Below, piece after piece: positions 24,414 through 34,117 of a stretch of DNA of 39,064 nucleotides. The DNA is taken from contig DUQQ01000040.1 in NCBI GenBank assembly GCA_012837705.1, positions 1 through 39,064 of the forward strand. The letters run 5' to 3'. The notes beneath the pieces were generated by a model that was given only the letters and a program-made list of their open reading frames with translations, searched no databases and was not told the origin of the DNA. The position numbers were made by a program, and so were the translations under genes. The stretch's first letter is position 1. The number at the start of each line of letters is the position of its first letter. Source of the DNA: Hydrogenispora sp. Lineage in GTDB: Bacteria; Bacillota; UBA4882; UBA10575.

Positions 24414-26024
24414 TTGGAACAGTTCGTAACGGTGAAAAACAGGGCAAAGCGGAACAAACCAACCCTAAAAGAGCGTTTGCGTAAATATGAATTATTTTTT
24501 AATCAGGCGCGGGTTGGTTTGGTGATCGGTACAGCAGCGGGGAATCGGTTGGAGTTCATGAATCCCTATTTTGCGGAGTTACATGGCTATACAGTAAAAG
24601 AATTGACGGGACGCCCTTTCGCCGATCTATTGGCCCCCGAATACCGGCCTCAATTACCGGCAATTAATGAGGTTATCTACCAAACCGGATATTATTCGTA
24701 TGAATCCATGCATATGCGGAAAGACGGCTCCATTTTTCCGGTCCTGGTAACGGCATATATAGTCTATGATGAAGGCAATAAAGCTAAATACCGCGTGATC
24801 AATGTTGTTGACTTGACGGAACTGAAGCGAAAAGAGCACAAAATTCAGCGGCTTTATAACCAAGCAAGCACTTTAGCGCGGACGGCGTTGACGATTAATG
24901 CTGCTTTGGACCTGACCGAAGTGCTGGAAACGATCTGTTTCGAAGTCTCTACTCGACTGAAGGCCAGTTGTGTTACCATTCGGCTCTTAGATGCCAAGCG
25001 GCAAAACTACCAGTTGTATTATAGTTATGGGAAGGAGCCTGCTTTTTTTACGCCGTCGATTCCCGTTTCCTTATTCGAACGTTACTTTGGCGGTACCGAA
25101 CAGGTTACTGTGCTTGAGGATGTGGAGGCCATTACGGACCCTGCTTTCCAAAAGGTCTTTGGGCCACTCAAACTAAAGTCGTTGATTGGAATTAAGTTAT
25201 ATAACGGAAAAGAAGTAAGCGGCGCGATTTTGCTTTTCCGCATTGGTGAGGAATGGCCAGTTACCGAGGAAGAAAAGATGCTGATGCAGGGGTTGGCCGC
25301 CCAGGCGTCGTTGGCGATCCGGAATGCCCAACTTTACATGGAGATCCGAAACAATGAGCGAAAAATACACCAGCTTCACCATCAGGTGGTCCAAACGCTG
25401 GAAGAAGAGCGCCGACGCATCTCCTGGGAGCTCCATGATGAACTGGGCCAGGCCTTGACGGCGATCAAAATCAAATTAGAGCTGGTTGCCGATACAATTT
25501 GCCAGAATTGCATGTGCAAGCCGGAACTAACGAAGATAATCGACCTTACTGATGATGCTGTTGAAATGACCAGACATATTGCCTATAATCTTCGTCCGGC
25601 CGCTTTAGAGGCGGTGGGATTAATTCCGGCTCTTCGTAATTACTGTCGCACTTTTACCCAGCGCGTGGGGATCCCGGTTATTTTTACCTCCGCCAAAACC
25701 GAACTGCCCACGATCTCCGAAGTGGCCAGTATCACGCTTTATCGAGTATTACAAGAGGGGTTAACAAACGCCGCGAAGCATTCTCAAGCCTCACAGATCG
25801 AGGTCCTTTTACAAACCGATGCCGAGTTTATCACCTTAATCGTGCAAGATAACGGGGTTGGGCCAGACCCAGCGGAACTGTCGGCAGAGACCGGAGGAGG
25901 GGGCATTGGTCTCTTGGGCATGGGTGAAAGACTGTCGGCGCTGGGGGGGACATTGAAAACGAAGTTTCTTCCGGCGCAAGGGTTTACGCTAACGGCACAG
26001 GTTCCATGGGAGGGGATTAGATGA
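24414..26024 (+). CDS. Soluble PAS-GAF sensor histidine kinase (NarL/DesK type)
   Basis: This 536-residue kinase has no membrane helix, so it senses a cytoplasmic signal. A PAS domain covers about 25-140 (FMNPYFAELHGYTVKELTGR, MRKDGSIFPVLV). A GAF domain covers about 155-305. The HisKA_3 dimerisation region carries His341 in ISWELHDELGQALTAIK, and the ATPase domain follows with LYRVLQEGLTNAAKHSQA (N box) and the glycine-rich GIGLLGMGERL. The start is taken as TTG at 24414; the ribosome site is poorly spaced, and GTG at 24432 is an alternative. It overlaps the regulator gene by ATGA. A CMCKPE stretch after the H-box contains two cysteines (with a third just before), which could be redox-sensitive. 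Confidence 0.9.
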   Translation: MEQFVTVKNRAKRNKPTLKERLRKYELFFNQARVGLVIGTAAGNRLEFMNPYFAELHGYTVKELTGRPFADLLAPEYRPQLPAINEVIYQTGYYSYESMHMRKDGSIFPVLVTAYIVYDEGNKAKYRVINVVDLTELKRKEHKIQRLYNQASTLARTALTINAALDLTEVLETICFEVSTRLKASCVTIRLLDAKRQNYQLYYSYGKEPAFFTPSIPVSLFERYFGGTEQVTVLEDVEAITDPAFQKVFGPLKLKSLIGIKLYNGKEVSGAILLFRIGEEWPVTEEEKMLMQGLAAQASLAIRNAQLYMEIRNNERKIHQLHHQVVQTLEEERRRISWELHDELGQALTAIKIKLELVADTICQNCMCKPELTKIIDLTDDAVEMTRHIAYNLRPAALEAVGLIPALRNYCRTFTQRVGIPVIFTSAKTELPTISEVASITLYRVLQEGLTNAAKHSQASQIEVLLQTDAEFITLIVQDNGVGPDPAELSAETGGGGIGLLGMGERLSALGGTLKTKFLPAQGFTLTAQVPWEGIR

Positions 26025-26662
26025 TTCGGGTCGTTATTGCCGAGGATCATCATATTGTTCGTGAAGGGCTACGGGTTTTGCTGGAACGGACCGGAGAGAT
26101 CGAGATTGTCGGTGAAGCCGACGATGGGGACAAAGCTTTAAAGTTGATCAAAGATTTACAGCCGGATGTGGCTTTGATTGATATCGTCATGCCGACCTTT
26201 ACTGGTAATCAGTTACTGGTCAAACTGAAGGAATGTCGTTTATCGACGATTCCAATTGTCCTTTCGATGTGTTCCGAACCGGAGGTTGTACGGGAAGCTT
26301 TAAAAAACGGGGCCCGGGGCTATCTTTTAAAAAGTGGTGTCTTTCAAGAACTGATGATCGCCATTCGGGCTTGTTTAAATAATGAGATTTATTTGAGCCC
26401 GGCGATTTCCCAACTTTTGGTGGATGGTTATATCACGGAAAAAGATCATTATGGTCGGAACCTAACACCTCGCGAAGTCGAATTACTGCAGTTGATCGCG
26501 AAGGGTTATAAAAACCGGGAGATTGCCAAACAGATGATGATTGCCCTCAAAACGGTGGAGAACCACCGGGCCAATATCATGAAAAAACTGAATGTCACGA
26601 ATGCGGCCGAACTGATCGTTACGGCAGTCAAAGAAGGCATTGTGAAGCTTGACGAGCAATAG
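26021..26662 (+). CDS. NarL/FixJ-family response regulator
   Basis: This 213-residue transcription factor is the partner of the kinase just upstream, whose stop codon it overlaps by 4 bp. The receiver domain has Asp9, phospho-acceptor Asp54 in ALIDIVMP, a Ser in the switch position (VLSMC) and Lys in LLKSG. The C-terminal LuxR-type HTH is clear: LTPREVELLQLIAKGYKNRE followed by IAKQMMIALKTVENHRANIM. A terminator follows. Target genes are unknown; the neighbouring Spo0E-like and chemotaxis genes are candidates. Confidence 0.94.
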   Translation: MIRVVIAEDHHIVREGLRVLLERTGEIEIVGEADDGDKALKLIKDLQPDVALIDIVMPTFTGNQLLVKLKECRLSTIPIVLSMCSEPEVVREALKNGARGYLLKSGVFQELMIAIRACLNNEIYLSPAISQLLVDGYITEKDHYGRNLTPREVELLQLIAKGYKNREIAKQMMIALKTVENHRANIMKKLNVTNAAELIVTAVKEGIVKLDEQ

Positions 26663-27038
26663 GTTAAATTTAGCTGACAATAAGCAGTAAAGGCCTAGTG
26701 CATTAGCCCTGGACGCGGAAACGACTTCGAAGAAGAGGAGTGTTACCTGTCTTGAACAGTGAGTGGTAACACTCTTTTTTATTCCGTGCCTTGCGGAAAT
26801 AGAAAAAAGATCTAGGGGTTAATAACTAGACGAAAATGGGGAAAAGACCTTATGGTAAAAGTGGGAAAAAAAAGCGATAATAATAATACCGATATTTACC
26901 AAAGGAGTAACTACGGTTAACAGAAGGTTGCTACGACCATACTTACCGCACAACCCCAAATTAGTTGTGGAGAAAGATAGTTAAAGGCCCTTTAGGGGCT
27001 TTTGAGAATCAACAAATGCATGGAAAGGAAGATTTACG
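26663..27038 (+). other. Intergenic region between the NarL-type regulator and the spo0E-like gene
   Basis: About 375 bp. The first part holds the operon terminator (26738-26780). The rest is A-rich. A second hairpin, AAAGGCCC (26983-26990) with GGGCTTTT (26996-27003), lies 35 bp before the Spo0E-like start. I see no convincing gene or known riboswitch. Confidence 0.4.
26738..26780 (+). terminator. Intrinsic terminator after the two-component operon
   Basis: GAGTGTTACC (26738-26747) pairs perfectly with GGTAACACTC (26765-26774), 17-nt loop, followed by TTTTTTATT. Confidence 0.9.
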
Positions 27039-27236
27039 GTGTATTTACTTGAACTACGGAGATTGATTAATGAAAAGAAGCAAGAACTCTACCACTATTA
27101 TCGGGAACAAGGGATTAGCAGTGATGTCTTAAAGCTAAGCACGGATTTGGATAAATTGATCTATGAATACCACCTGTTAAACTCCCCCCTGTTTTTCCAA
27201 AATGAGATCTTCAAGAATAGTTGCCCACCCCAATAA
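27039..27236 (+). CDS. Spo0E-like aspartyl-phosphate phosphatase
   Basis: This 65-residue protein fits the Spo0E family, small helical hairpins that remove phosphate from Spo0A and so delay sporulation. The signature SxxLD is present as LSTDLDKLIYEY (Ser34, Leu37, Asp38), preceded by a helix LRRLINEKKQELYHYYREQG. The start is GTG at 27039, with GGAAAGGAAG upstream. The C-terminal tail, with FFQNEIFKNS, is not conserved. It lies between a two-component operon and a chemoreceptor. Which phospho-regulator it acts on is not known; Spo0A is the usual target. Confidence 0.82.
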   Translation: MYLLELRRLINEKKQELYHYYREQGISSDVLKLSTDLDKLIYEYHLLNSPLFFQNEIFKNSCPPQ

Positions 27237-27447
27237 GAACGCGCGCGCGGCGCATCTTTCCGCGAAAGCAAGGGGAAAAATTCCCCAGGAGGGTAAATGG
27301 GGTTTATTCGCTATGGGTGATTGGAAACCGCACTTTATGTTAAAGTTTAGGTTAAAAAGGTTATGTACAGCTTATTAACAATGGAAAAATGTCGATAAAT
27401 AGATTGGGATGTCGCAATACGTCGAGCAATGCAATGGAGGTATTACT
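27237..27447 (+). other. Structured leader of the chemoreceptor gene
   Basis: About 210 bp. It begins with alternating GC sequence, then CGCGG (27246-27250) with CCGCG (27260-27264), overlapped by CTTTC/GAAAG (27256-27268), then GGGGAA-AAA-TTCCCC (27272-27286). None is followed by a T tract. GTCGATAA at 27391-27398 resembles a sigma-D -10, but the -35 is poor. Confidence 0.4.
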
Positions 27448-29559
27448 TTGTTGAACCGACTGAAGCTAAAGCCGAAAATGATCACCCTACTTTTGTTAAT
27501 TGGGTTACTTCCGATGTTAATTGCGTTAGGAGTTTCTGTTTTTGTGGCGAATCGAACGCTACACGACCAGATCGAACGCGAGATTATGGTCTTTTATGAC
27601 CAACAACAGACGATTCTGCAGAATTGGTTTGAATCGCAGATGGCGGTGGGAGTGACCGTCGCTGCCGCCAGCGATCTGTATGAGAGTCTCAATTACTACA
27701 TTGATGATCAGAAACTCACCGCCGGCGGCTCTTATCTTTGGGATATTCGAAACACAGAAGTGTTGTTGCCTTTCCTTTCTAAAGTGTTGGCGGAGAATGA
27801 TTTTACGGAAATTGCCGTGACGAATCAAGATGGAGTAATAATTAGCTCAACGAATACCGCCTTACAAGGGATTAGTTTAGGCAGCCGCGATTATTTCCAG
27901 AAAGCCCTGGCGGGAGAGGTTAATAATACAGCCATCTTTTACTCCGATCTTGTTGATGCGGACGTGATGTTGGTCTCGGTCCCCATTTATCAGTATGGGA
28001 CGTCGGGAACAATAAATGGCGTCCTTGCTTTTATGATGAATGTTCCGCGCATCAGCGAAATGATTACGAGTGGCCTTGAAGCCATCGGCCAAAGCGCTGA
28101 TGCCTTTTTAGTTGATGCGAATCAGATCTTATTGACAATACCCCGGTTTCAGCAGGGCATGGAGGTTTTAAAGACCCGGATTACCACCGAGGCGGCGGCG
28201 GAAGCGGCACGGGCGGTTGCTGCCGGTAACCGGAATTACCAAAGGTTTTTTGTCTACAATGATCTACAGGGCAAGAAGGTAATTGGTAACGCCAGCACCA
28301 TTGCTTTAGGCGATCAATTGGTTGGTTTTAATCTCAAAATTAACTATGATGAAGCTTTTGCGGCCGTGAACCAATTACGTGGTTTTGCCTTTATCCTGGC
28401 GGCAGTGATCTGTGTTATCGTGATCTTCATTGGGCTTAGCTTCGCCCGTTCGGTCGCGGAACCAATTATGGGCTTTCATGAAAAATTAAAGCTCATCGCT
28501 GCGGGCGATTTTACGGTTAAATTTGCTACTGACCGGCAGGATGAGATCGGAGACATGGCGGTTCAACTCAACCTAACAGTTAAAGACTTACAGGAATCCT
28601 TCAGCGAGGTAGTGCATTCTTCCGAAAGCGTTCGGATGGCTTCGGCCCAAATTGCCGCGGGCAATCAAGAACTATCCCAACGTACTCAGGAACAAGCCTC
28701 TTCATTGGAAGAGATCTCGTCCACCGTTGAAGAGGTGACTTCTTCGATCCAAAGTGTGTCCAGCAATACCGAGCAAGCCAACCAAGTGGCGCAGACGACC
28801 CTCGAAGCTGTAACTGAGGGTGAAGAATCAATCGTTGAAACAATCAACGCGATGGAAGAGATTTCGCATAGCAGTAAACAGATCGCTGAGATTATCAAAG
28901 TTGTTAATGATATTGCCTTCCAAACCAACCTTCTGGCCTTGAACGCGGCGGTTGAAGCGGCACGCGCCGGAGAGCAAGGCCGGGGCTTTGCCGTGGTGGC
29001 GGCCGAGGTTAGAAATTTAGCGGGGCGGACGGCCGAATCCGCGAAGGAGATTGAAGAACTTATCGTCGAAAGCGTACGGCGGGTTGACCGTGGTAACGTG
29101 TTGATCCAAAAATCCTCCGAGATGCTGCAGCAGATTGTGGAGAACACGAAAAAAACCTCGGATATGATTGTGGAAGTCGCCGCGGCGATGCGGGAGCAAT
29201 CGGGAGCGGTGGAACAGATCCAGTCCTCCATTGAGCAGCTCAATCAGGTGACCCAGGAGAATGCCGCGATGGTGGAGGAGATCAACGCCACCAGCCAAGC
29301 TTTGGACGCGGCCGCTGCAAAATTACGGGATAATGTGGCCCGGTTTAAAGTGGATGAGCAGAAAGCGGACGAGCGTAAAGGAGACGATCGTAAAGAGGAT
29401 AATCGTAAAGTGTATAATCGGAAGCGTTCAGACCGGAGCATGGAAGCAAATAAAGCGCTCATGGGTAAACTGGGCCAGGAAAACAGCGTTAAAAAGCGTC
29501 CTCCGGTAAAAGGAAGCGAGGCCGTAAACTTTGACCATGACAGCCTGGACCGTTTTTAG
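27448..29559 (+). CDS. Methyl-accepting chemotaxis protein with extracellular dCache-type domain
   Basis: This chemoreceptor of about 703 residues has membrane helices at about 11-34 and 312-334 that flank a 280-residue outer domain of dCache type ([11 protein letters not shown]-like strand at [14 protein letters not shown]). A HAMP domain follows (about 335-388), then the signalling coiled coil with the tip [20 protein letters not shown] (about 489-508). The last 75 residues are a charged tail with repeated D-x-R-K units. The start is TTG at 27448 (or 27451), with GGAGG about 7-10 bases before; the ATG at 27409 has no ribosome site. cheW follows 17 bp later. Confidence 0.94.
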   Translation: MLNRLKLKPKMITLLLLIGLLPMLIALGVSVFVANRTLHDQIEREIMVFYDQQQTILQNWFESQMAVGVTVAAASDLYESLNYYIDDQKLTAGGSYLWDIRNTEVLLPFLSKVLAENDFTEIAVTNQDGVIISSTNTALQGISLGSRDYFQKALAGEVNNTAIFYSDLVDADVMLVSVPIYQYGTSGTINGVLAFMMNVPRISEMITSGLEAIGQSADAFLVDANQILLTIPRFQQGMEVLKTRITTEAAAEAARAVAAGNRNYQRFFVYNDLQGKKVIGNASTIALGDQLVGFNLKINYDEAFAAVNQLRGFAFILAAVICVIVIFIGLSFARSVAEPIMGFHEKLKLIAAGDFTVKFATDRQDEIGDMAVQLNLTVKDLQESFSEVVHSSESVRMASAQIAAGNQELSQRTQEQASSLEEISSTVEEVTSSIQSVSSNTEQANQVAQTTLEAVTEGEESIVETINAMEEISHSSKQIAEIIKVVNDIAFQTNLLALNAAVEAARAGEQGRGFAVVAAEVRNLAGRTAESAKEIEELIVESVRRVDRGNVLIQKSSEMLQQIVENTKKTSDMIVEVAAAMREQSGAVEQIQSSIEQLNQVTQENAAMVEEINATSQALDAAAAKLRDNVARFKVDEQKADERKGDDRKEDNRKVYNRKRSDRSMEANKALMGKLGQENSVKKRPPVKGSEAVNFDHDSLDRF

Positions 29560-29576
29560 AAAGGAGGAGGCAAGCG

Positions 29577-30125
29577 ATGGCTAATGCAGAGCAGACCGGT
29601 AATATCGACAACACCCTCAACATTATGAATCTGCAGTTGAACGGGGCAGGGAAGGAAGAACAGCTGATCGTTTTTACGGTAGGAGATGAAGAGTTTGGGC
29701 TTAACGTTCTCCGGGTACAAGAAATTATTCGCTACGTTAAACCAACGAAAATTCCGCACGCACCCCCTTTTATGGAGGGAGTTATTGACTTTCGTGGTGA
29801 TGTAATTCCCGTTATAAATATGCGGGAACGGTTTGGGATTAGGGATGCCGACAACAAAGAGACCAGTGTGATTATTGTTATTGAGAATGCGGGCCGGATC
29901 TTTGGTCTAACGGTAGACGTTGTTTCTGATCTTTTGAGCCTGCCGCAGGATAAAATCCAGCAAAGAATCGAATTCACGGGCGAAGATAAAACCAAGTATC
30001 TACAGGCAATGGGTAAACTTGATGAACGCTTAATCTTGATTCTCGACTTGGATAAGATCATTGATTTCAATGAAGAAAAAAAGCTGGATGAAATGGTGCT
30101 CTCTTTAAAGGAAAACCAAGTTTAA
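29577..30125 (+). CDS. cheW: Chemotaxis coupling protein CheW
   Basis: CheW links chemoreceptors to the kinase CheA. This 182-residue version has the SH3-like fold pattern: EEQLIVFTVGDEEFGLNVLR, then VQEIIRYVKPTKIPHAPPFM, the GVIDFRGDVIPVINMRERFG segment and DERLILILDLDKII. An N-terminal extension of about 27 residues precedes the core. AAAGGAGGAGG is the ribosome site. It is co-transcribed with the receptor, so this pair probably feeds a CheA encoded elsewhere. Confidence 0.95.
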   Translation: MANAEQTGNIDNTLNIMNLQLNGAGKEEQLIVFTVGDEEFGLNVLRVQEIIRYVKPTKIPHAPPFMEGVIDFRGDVIPVINMRERFGIRDADNKETSVIIVIENAGRIFGLTVDVVSDLLSLPQDKIQQRIEFTGEDKTKYLQAMGKLDERLILILDLDKIIDFNEEKKLDEMVLSLKENQV

Positions 30126-30161
30126 GTTCGGGTTATTCAAGGCAAAATTGAAAAAAAGTAC

Positions 30162-30193
30162 CGCAGAAGGGACCGGCGACGGTCCCTTCTGCG
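30162..30193. terminator. Strong hairpin between cheW and potD
   Basis: CGCAGAAGGGACC (30162-30174) pairs perfectly with GGTCCCTTCTGCG (30181-30193). The T tract (TACTTTTTTTC) lies on the minus-strand side, so it acts best as a minus-strand terminator, though it also follows cheW. Confidence 0.6.
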
Positions 30194-30304
30194 ATCCTTG
30201 GCCCTGATTTCCAGGTGAAAGGCTGGGATAAAGAGCTGTCGTAAGCGTTCCCTTCGGAGCATCGAAGGAACGGAAGCGCTTTTAGAAAATTAACGTGTGA
30301 AATG

Positions 30305-30358
30305 GCAAAAAAAGAGACCGACCCTATCCTTCCTTTGTGTGGAGGGTGGGGTCGGCCA
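30305..30358 (-). terminator. Terminator of the pot operon
   Basis: On the minus strand GGCCGACCCCACCCTCC pairs with GGAAGGATAGGGTCGGTC with few mismatches and is followed by TCTTTTTTTGCC. It lies just after the potD stop codon. Confidence 0.88.
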
Positions 30359-30365
30359 ACTCGCC

Positions 30366-31412
30366 CTAGTGGGATTTAACTTCGGTCCAAATCCGGTCGT
30401 AGATCCTTAAATAATCGCCCAAATCTTTAAAGATATCGTAATTTACGAGGTCTTCATCATCAGGATAGGCCGCCTTATCTGCTACTAAATCAGGATCGAG
30501 CATTTTTACCACTTCCGTGTGGGGACTGGAGTACCCGATATAATCCGCATTTTTAAAGGCGATCTCCGGTTCACACATGAAGTTGATGAAAAGTTCGGCT
30601 TCGGCCTTCTTCTTACTGGTCTTGGGAATGACCATGGCGTCGAACCATAGATTGCTTCCCTCTTCGGGCAGGGCGTACTCCAGATCCGGGTTTTCCCATT
30701 TCATATAGACCGCATCTCCCGACCAAACTACAGCCAAAGCCGCTTCTCCCGCAATCATTTTGTCCTTGACATCATCACCGACGTAAGCCAGGACCAACGG
30801 CTTTTGTTGAATCAGCGCCTGTTTGGCCGCTTCCAACTCATCAAGATTCCGGGTGTTCATGTCGTAGCCCAGCATCTTCAGAGCGACGCCGATGGAATCC
30901 CTTTGGCTGTCAAGCATCAGGATCTGTTTGCTGTACTTTTCATCCCAGAGGATCCGCCAACTGGTGACCGGTTCTTCCACCATCGTTCGATTATAGAGAA
31001 TACCGACGGTTCCCCACATATAAGGGACGGAGTATTCATTTGCCGGATCATAATCAAGGTTCTTGAAGCGGTCGGCGATGTATTTATAGTTGGGAATATT
31101 GCTGAGATCCAGTTTGTGCAGCATGTCTTCCTTAATCATCCGTTCTATGGTGTAGTCGGAAGGGAAGAGAACGTCATAGTCCGCCCCGCCCGACTTGATC
31201 TTCACATACATATCTTCGTTGGTGCTAAAAGTATCGTAATTTACTCTAATGTTGTAAGTTTTTTCGAAAAGATCGATCACCTCTTCATCAATATAGTCGC
31301 CCCAGTTGTAGACGTTCAGGACTACCCGCTTGTCCTGACCGCAGGACGAAAGGGTTAGGATGACTGCCGCCAGGAGGACCGCCCCTAGCAGAATACGGTA
31401 TTTTTTCACCAT
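30366..31412 (-). CDS. potD: Spermidine/putrescine ABC transporter substrate-binding lipoprotein
   Basis: This 348-residue protein captures polyamines outside the cell. An N-terminal signal peptide ends in a lipobox, LTLSSC, with lipidated Cys24. The mature part has the PotD/F pattern: VLNVYNWGDYIDEEVIDLFE, then YDVLFPSDYTIERM, VPYMWGTVGILYN and a C-terminal FINFMCEPEIA. The ribosome site is GGAGTG. It is the last gene of the pot operon, 6 bp after potC, and a terminator follows. Confidence 0.94.
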   Translation of the reverse strand: MVKKYRILLGAVLLAAVILTLSSCGQDKRVVLNVYNWGDYIDEEVIDLFEKTYNIRVNYDTFSTNEDMYVKIKSGGADYDVLFPSDYTIERMIKEDMLHKLDLSNIPNYKYIADRFKNLDYDPANEYSVPYMWGTVGILYNRTMVEEPVTSWRILWDEKYSKQILMLDSQRDSIGVALKMLGYDMNTRNLDELEAAKQALIQQKPLVLAYVGDDVKDKMIAGEAALAVVWSGDAVYMKWENPDLEYALPEEGSNLWFDAMVIPKTSKKKAEAELFINFMCEPEIAFKNADYIGYSSPHTEVVKMLDPDLVADKAAYPDDEDLVNYDIFKDLGDYLRIYDRIWTEVKSH

Positions 31413-31418
31413 TTTTAT

Positions 31419-32198
31419 TCACTCCTTTTTTCTATGCTCACCGGAGGTTCGTATATTAACAATTACCAATAAAAGAAGGACCGTAATAAAGAGCAGGGTG
31501 GAGAGGGCATTAATCTTTGGATTTATCCCGCGCCGCGCCATCGAGTAAACAATGATCGACAGGGTGGAGACCCCGGAACCGGTGGTAAAGAAACTGATGA
31601 CGAAATCATCGATGGAGAGTGTAAACGCGAGCAGAAGTCCGGTGATCACCCCTGGCATGATCTCGGGCAGAATAACTTTTCTATAGGCGTAAAGGGGGGT
31701 GGCCCCCAGATCTAAAGCCGCTTCATAAAGGTTTTTGTCCAACTGTTTCAATTTGGGCAGAACGGAAAGGATCACATAGGGAATGTTAAAGGTAATATGG
31801 GCCAAAAGTAAAGAGATAAAACCAAGGCGAAAATTGGTGAAGATAAACAAGAGCATTAAAGATAAGCCGGTTACGATATCGGGATTGACTACTGGGATAT
31901 AGGTCAGGTTCATGACGATCTTGCGCTTCAGCTTCTTCATGTTGTGAATCCCAATGGCCGCTGCCGTCCCAATTACCGTGGCAATGGCGGAAGAGAGGAC
32001 AGCAATGATTACCGTATTATAGAGGGCCTTCATAATCTGCCGGTCTTGAAAGAGTTCCAGATACCATTTTAGGGTAAAGCCTGCCCAGATTCCCCTCGAC
32101 TTGGAAGCATTAAAGGAAAAGACCAGGAGAATAAGGATGGGCGCGTATAAGAACAGATAGATCAGCGCGGCGTAGCTTTTTTTTAGAAACCGGGTCAA
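31419..32198 (-). CDS. potC: Spermidine/putrescine ABC transporter permease PotC
   Basis: This 259-residue permease has about six membrane helices. The EAA loop that docks with the ATPase is EAALDLGATPLYAYRKVILP. The C-terminal segment ITGLLLAFTLSIDDFVISFF is typical of PotC. The start overlaps the potB stop by 4 bp (ATGA), so translation is coupled. With PotB it forms the membrane channel. Confidence 0.94.
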   Translation of the reverse strand: MTRFLKKSYAALIYLFLYAPILILLVFSFNASKSRGIWAGFTLKWYLELFQDRQIMKALYNTVIIAVLSSAIATVIGTAAAIGIHNMKKLKRKIVMNLTYIPVVNPDIVTGLSLMLLFIFTNFRLGFISLLLAHITFNIPYVILSVLPKLKQLDKNLYEAALDLGATPLYAYRKVILPEIMPGVITGLLLAFTLSIDDFVISFFTTGSGVSTLSIIVYSMARRGINPKINALSTLLFITVLLLLVIVNIRTSGEHRKKE

Positions 32199-33019
32199 AA
32201 GAGCCCACTCCCTTCATTTTCCTTTTCGTACTTAGACATAACCCCGATGCTCAAAAGGATGACCAGCATCATCACCATGGAAATGGCCGAACCGAAATTC
32301 CAATCGCCCACCAATAAGAACTGTTGCTCAATGAGATTTCCAATGAGCGTAAACTGTCCGCCGCCTAAAAGGCGAGAGATCACAAAGGTGGTTACGGCGG
32401 GCATGAAGACCATGGTGATTCCCGAAAGAACGCCGGGTAAGCTTAACGGAAAGATGACCTTCCGGAAAACCGTAACCCCATCGGCCCCCAAATCTTCGGC
32501 GGCTTCGATCAGGCTTTTATCGATCTTACTGAGCACCGAATAGATTGGGAGCACCATAAAGGGAAGAAAATTATAGACCATTCCTAATACAACGGCTTCT
32601 TCCGTATAGAGTAGATTTAACGGCGCCAAACCCAGCCACGAAAGGAAGGTGTTGAGGAGCCCCTTTCTTTCCAAAAGTGTCATCCAGGCGTAAGTGCGGA
32701 GCAGAAAATTCATCCACATTGGCACGACAAAGAGAAAGACCATGATCTGCTTCCGTTTAAAGCCGTTCCCGGCCAAAATCATGGCCATCGGGTAACCTAA
32801 GAGCAGGCAAATAACCGTGCTGATTAAGGCTAGTTTGACCGAACGGAGAAGTACTCGAAGATAGATCGGTTCCATAAACCGCTGAAAATGTTCGAACGTA
32901 AAGCGGATCCCATCCTCGGTCCGGGTGGTGACACTGTAAAAGAGTACCAGGAGGAGGGGGAGAAAGATAAAGAGCAACACCCAAACGAGATAGGGATAAC
33001 TGAGCCAGTTTTTCTTCAT
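32195..33019 (-). CDS. potB: Spermidine/putrescine ABC transporter permease PotB
   Basis: This 274-residue permease has six predicted membrane helices. The EAA loop is [20 protein letters not shown]. The ATG at 33019 is chosen because it overlaps the potA stop as ATGA and has AAGGTGG about 10 bases upstream; a longer frame to 33121 runs backward into potA and adds unrelated residues. It pairs with PotC. Confidence 0.94.
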   Translation of the reverse strand: MKKNWLSYPYLVWVLLFIFLPLLLVLFYSVTTRTEDGIRFTFEHFQRFMEPIYLRVLLRSVKLALISTVICLLLGYPMAMILAGNGFKRKQIMVFLFVVPMWMNFLLRTYAWMTLLERKGLLNTFLSWLGLAPLNLLYTEEAVVLGMVYNFLPFMVLPIYSVLSKIDKSLIEAAEDLGADGVTVFRKVIFPLSLPGVLSGITMVFMPAVTTFVISRLLGGGQFTLIGNLIEQQFLLVGDWNFGSAISMVMMLVILLSIGVMSKYEKENEGSGLF

Positions 33020-34065
33020 TTTGTTGTGGCCACCTTTTTCATAATGTGAATGGCATCGGGGAGAATCTTCAGCCCGACTTTGGCGCCGACCGGCGCCATA
33101 ACCGTACTGTGGATCTTCCAACGGAAGGTAGTACTGTCAACCAGCATCTCATAGTGTACCCCTTTAAAAGTAACGGTTTTAACTTCCCCTTTTAGTGCAC
33201 TCTCTTCCTCGGCCACCACTTGAATGTCTTCCGGGCGAACGACCACATCAACGGGTTCCTTTTCGGCAAAACCATGATCGACACAGTTAAACTGCAACCC
33301 GGCAAACTCCACCAAATAATCGCGGAGCATAACACCGTCGATGATATTGCTTTCACCGATAAAGTCGGCGACAAAAGCGTTTTTCGGTTCATTATAGATG
33401 TCAATGGGGGTACCGATCTGTTGGATCGTTCCTTCTTTCATGACCACAACGGTGTCGGACATGGAAAGGGCTTCTTCCTGGTCATGGGTAACATAGACGA
33501 AAGTGATGCCCAGCCGTTGCTGCATATTCTTGAGTTCGATCTGCATCTCCTGACGCAACTTCAGGTCAAGGGCGCCCAAAGGCTCGTCAAGGAGCAAAAC
33601 CTCCGGTTCATTAACCAAGGCCCGGGCGATGGCTACCCTTTGTTGTTGGCCCCCGCTTAAAGAGCCAATCTCCCGCTGTTCGTAGCCGGCCAAGTTAACC
33701 ATGCTAAGAATGGTCCGGACTTTCTTTGCGATTGACTTTTTATCAATTTTTTTGATCTTCAACCCAAAGGCAACGTTTTCGAAGACGTTCAGATGGGGAA
33801 AGAGGGCGTATTTTTGAAAGACGGTATTGACCCGGCGCTTATAAGGGGGGAGATCATTGATTTTCACCCCGTTAAAAAGAAGGTCACCGCTGGTCGGTTC
33901 TTCAAACCCGCCAATAATCCGCAGGGTTGTTGTTTTCCCACAACCACTAGGCCCAAGCAGAGTCACAAATTCATTTTTACGGATATAAAGGTTGATGTTT
34001 TTTAGTGCTTCCGTTCCGTTATAATCCTTACTGATGTCGACCAGATGAATGATATTTTGCTGCAT
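33016..34065 (-). CDS. potA: Spermidine/putrescine ABC transporter ATP-binding protein PotA
   Basis: This 349-residue ATPase drives polyamine import. Walker A is GPSGCGKT (38-45), the ABC signature is [15 protein letters not shown], and Walker B is [12 protein letters not shown] followed by the switch His in [15 protein letters not shown]-terminal TOBE domain starts about residue 270 ([10 protein letters not shown]). It lies 52 bp after the regulator gene and leads the transporter genes in one operon. The ligand of the operon is inferred from PotD and from family context. Confidence 0.95.
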   Translation of the reverse strand: MQQNIIHLVDISKDYNGTEALKNINLYIRKNEFVTLLGPSGCGKTTTLRIIGGFEEPTSGDLLFNGVKINDLPPYKRRVNTVFQKYALFPHLNVFENVAFGLKIKKIDKKSIAKKVRTILSMVNLAGYEQREIGSLSGGQQQRVAIARALVNEPEVLLLDEPLGALDLKLRQEMQIELKNMQQRLGITFVYVTHDQEEALSMSDTVVVMKEGTIQQIGTPIDIYNEPKNAFVADFIGESNIIDGVMLRDYLVEFAGLQFNCVDHGFAEKEPVDVVVRPEDIQVVAEEESALKGEVKTVTFKGVHYEMLVDSTTFRWKIHSTVMAPVGAKVGLKILPDAIHIMKKVATTK

Positions 34066-34117
34066 TCCACTGCCCCCCGCGTTTGTTAATTATTTCTTTC
34101 GCAATAAAAAACAGCCA

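Noticed and set aside
26690-26780. Possible cyclic di-GMP riboswitch with GGACGCGGAAACGAC
   Set aside because: The conserved core segments of either c-di-GMP class are not present, and the hairpin at its end fits the terminator of the preceding operon.
27241-27252. Alternating CG tract as a mobile element or Z-DNA marker
   Set aside because: It is only about ten bases long and is explained as part of a hairpin; no repeats or transposase genes are near.
28686-29243. 185-codon frame on the minus strand
   Set aside because: It is antisense to the highly conserved chemoreceptor signalling domain and is low-complexity Ser/Ile-rich, a shadow of that gene.
29545-29559. CheR-docking pentapeptide at the chemoreceptor C-terminus
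   Set aside because: The protein ends in SLDRF and lacks the Trp of NWETF-type motifs.
30804-31358. 184-codon frame on the plus strand
   Set aside because: It lies antisense inside potD, which has a full family match, a lipobox and a ribosome site.
33020-33121. N-terminal extension of potB
   Set aside because: The extra residues are read from the end of potA in another frame; the ATGA overlap start is far more likely.
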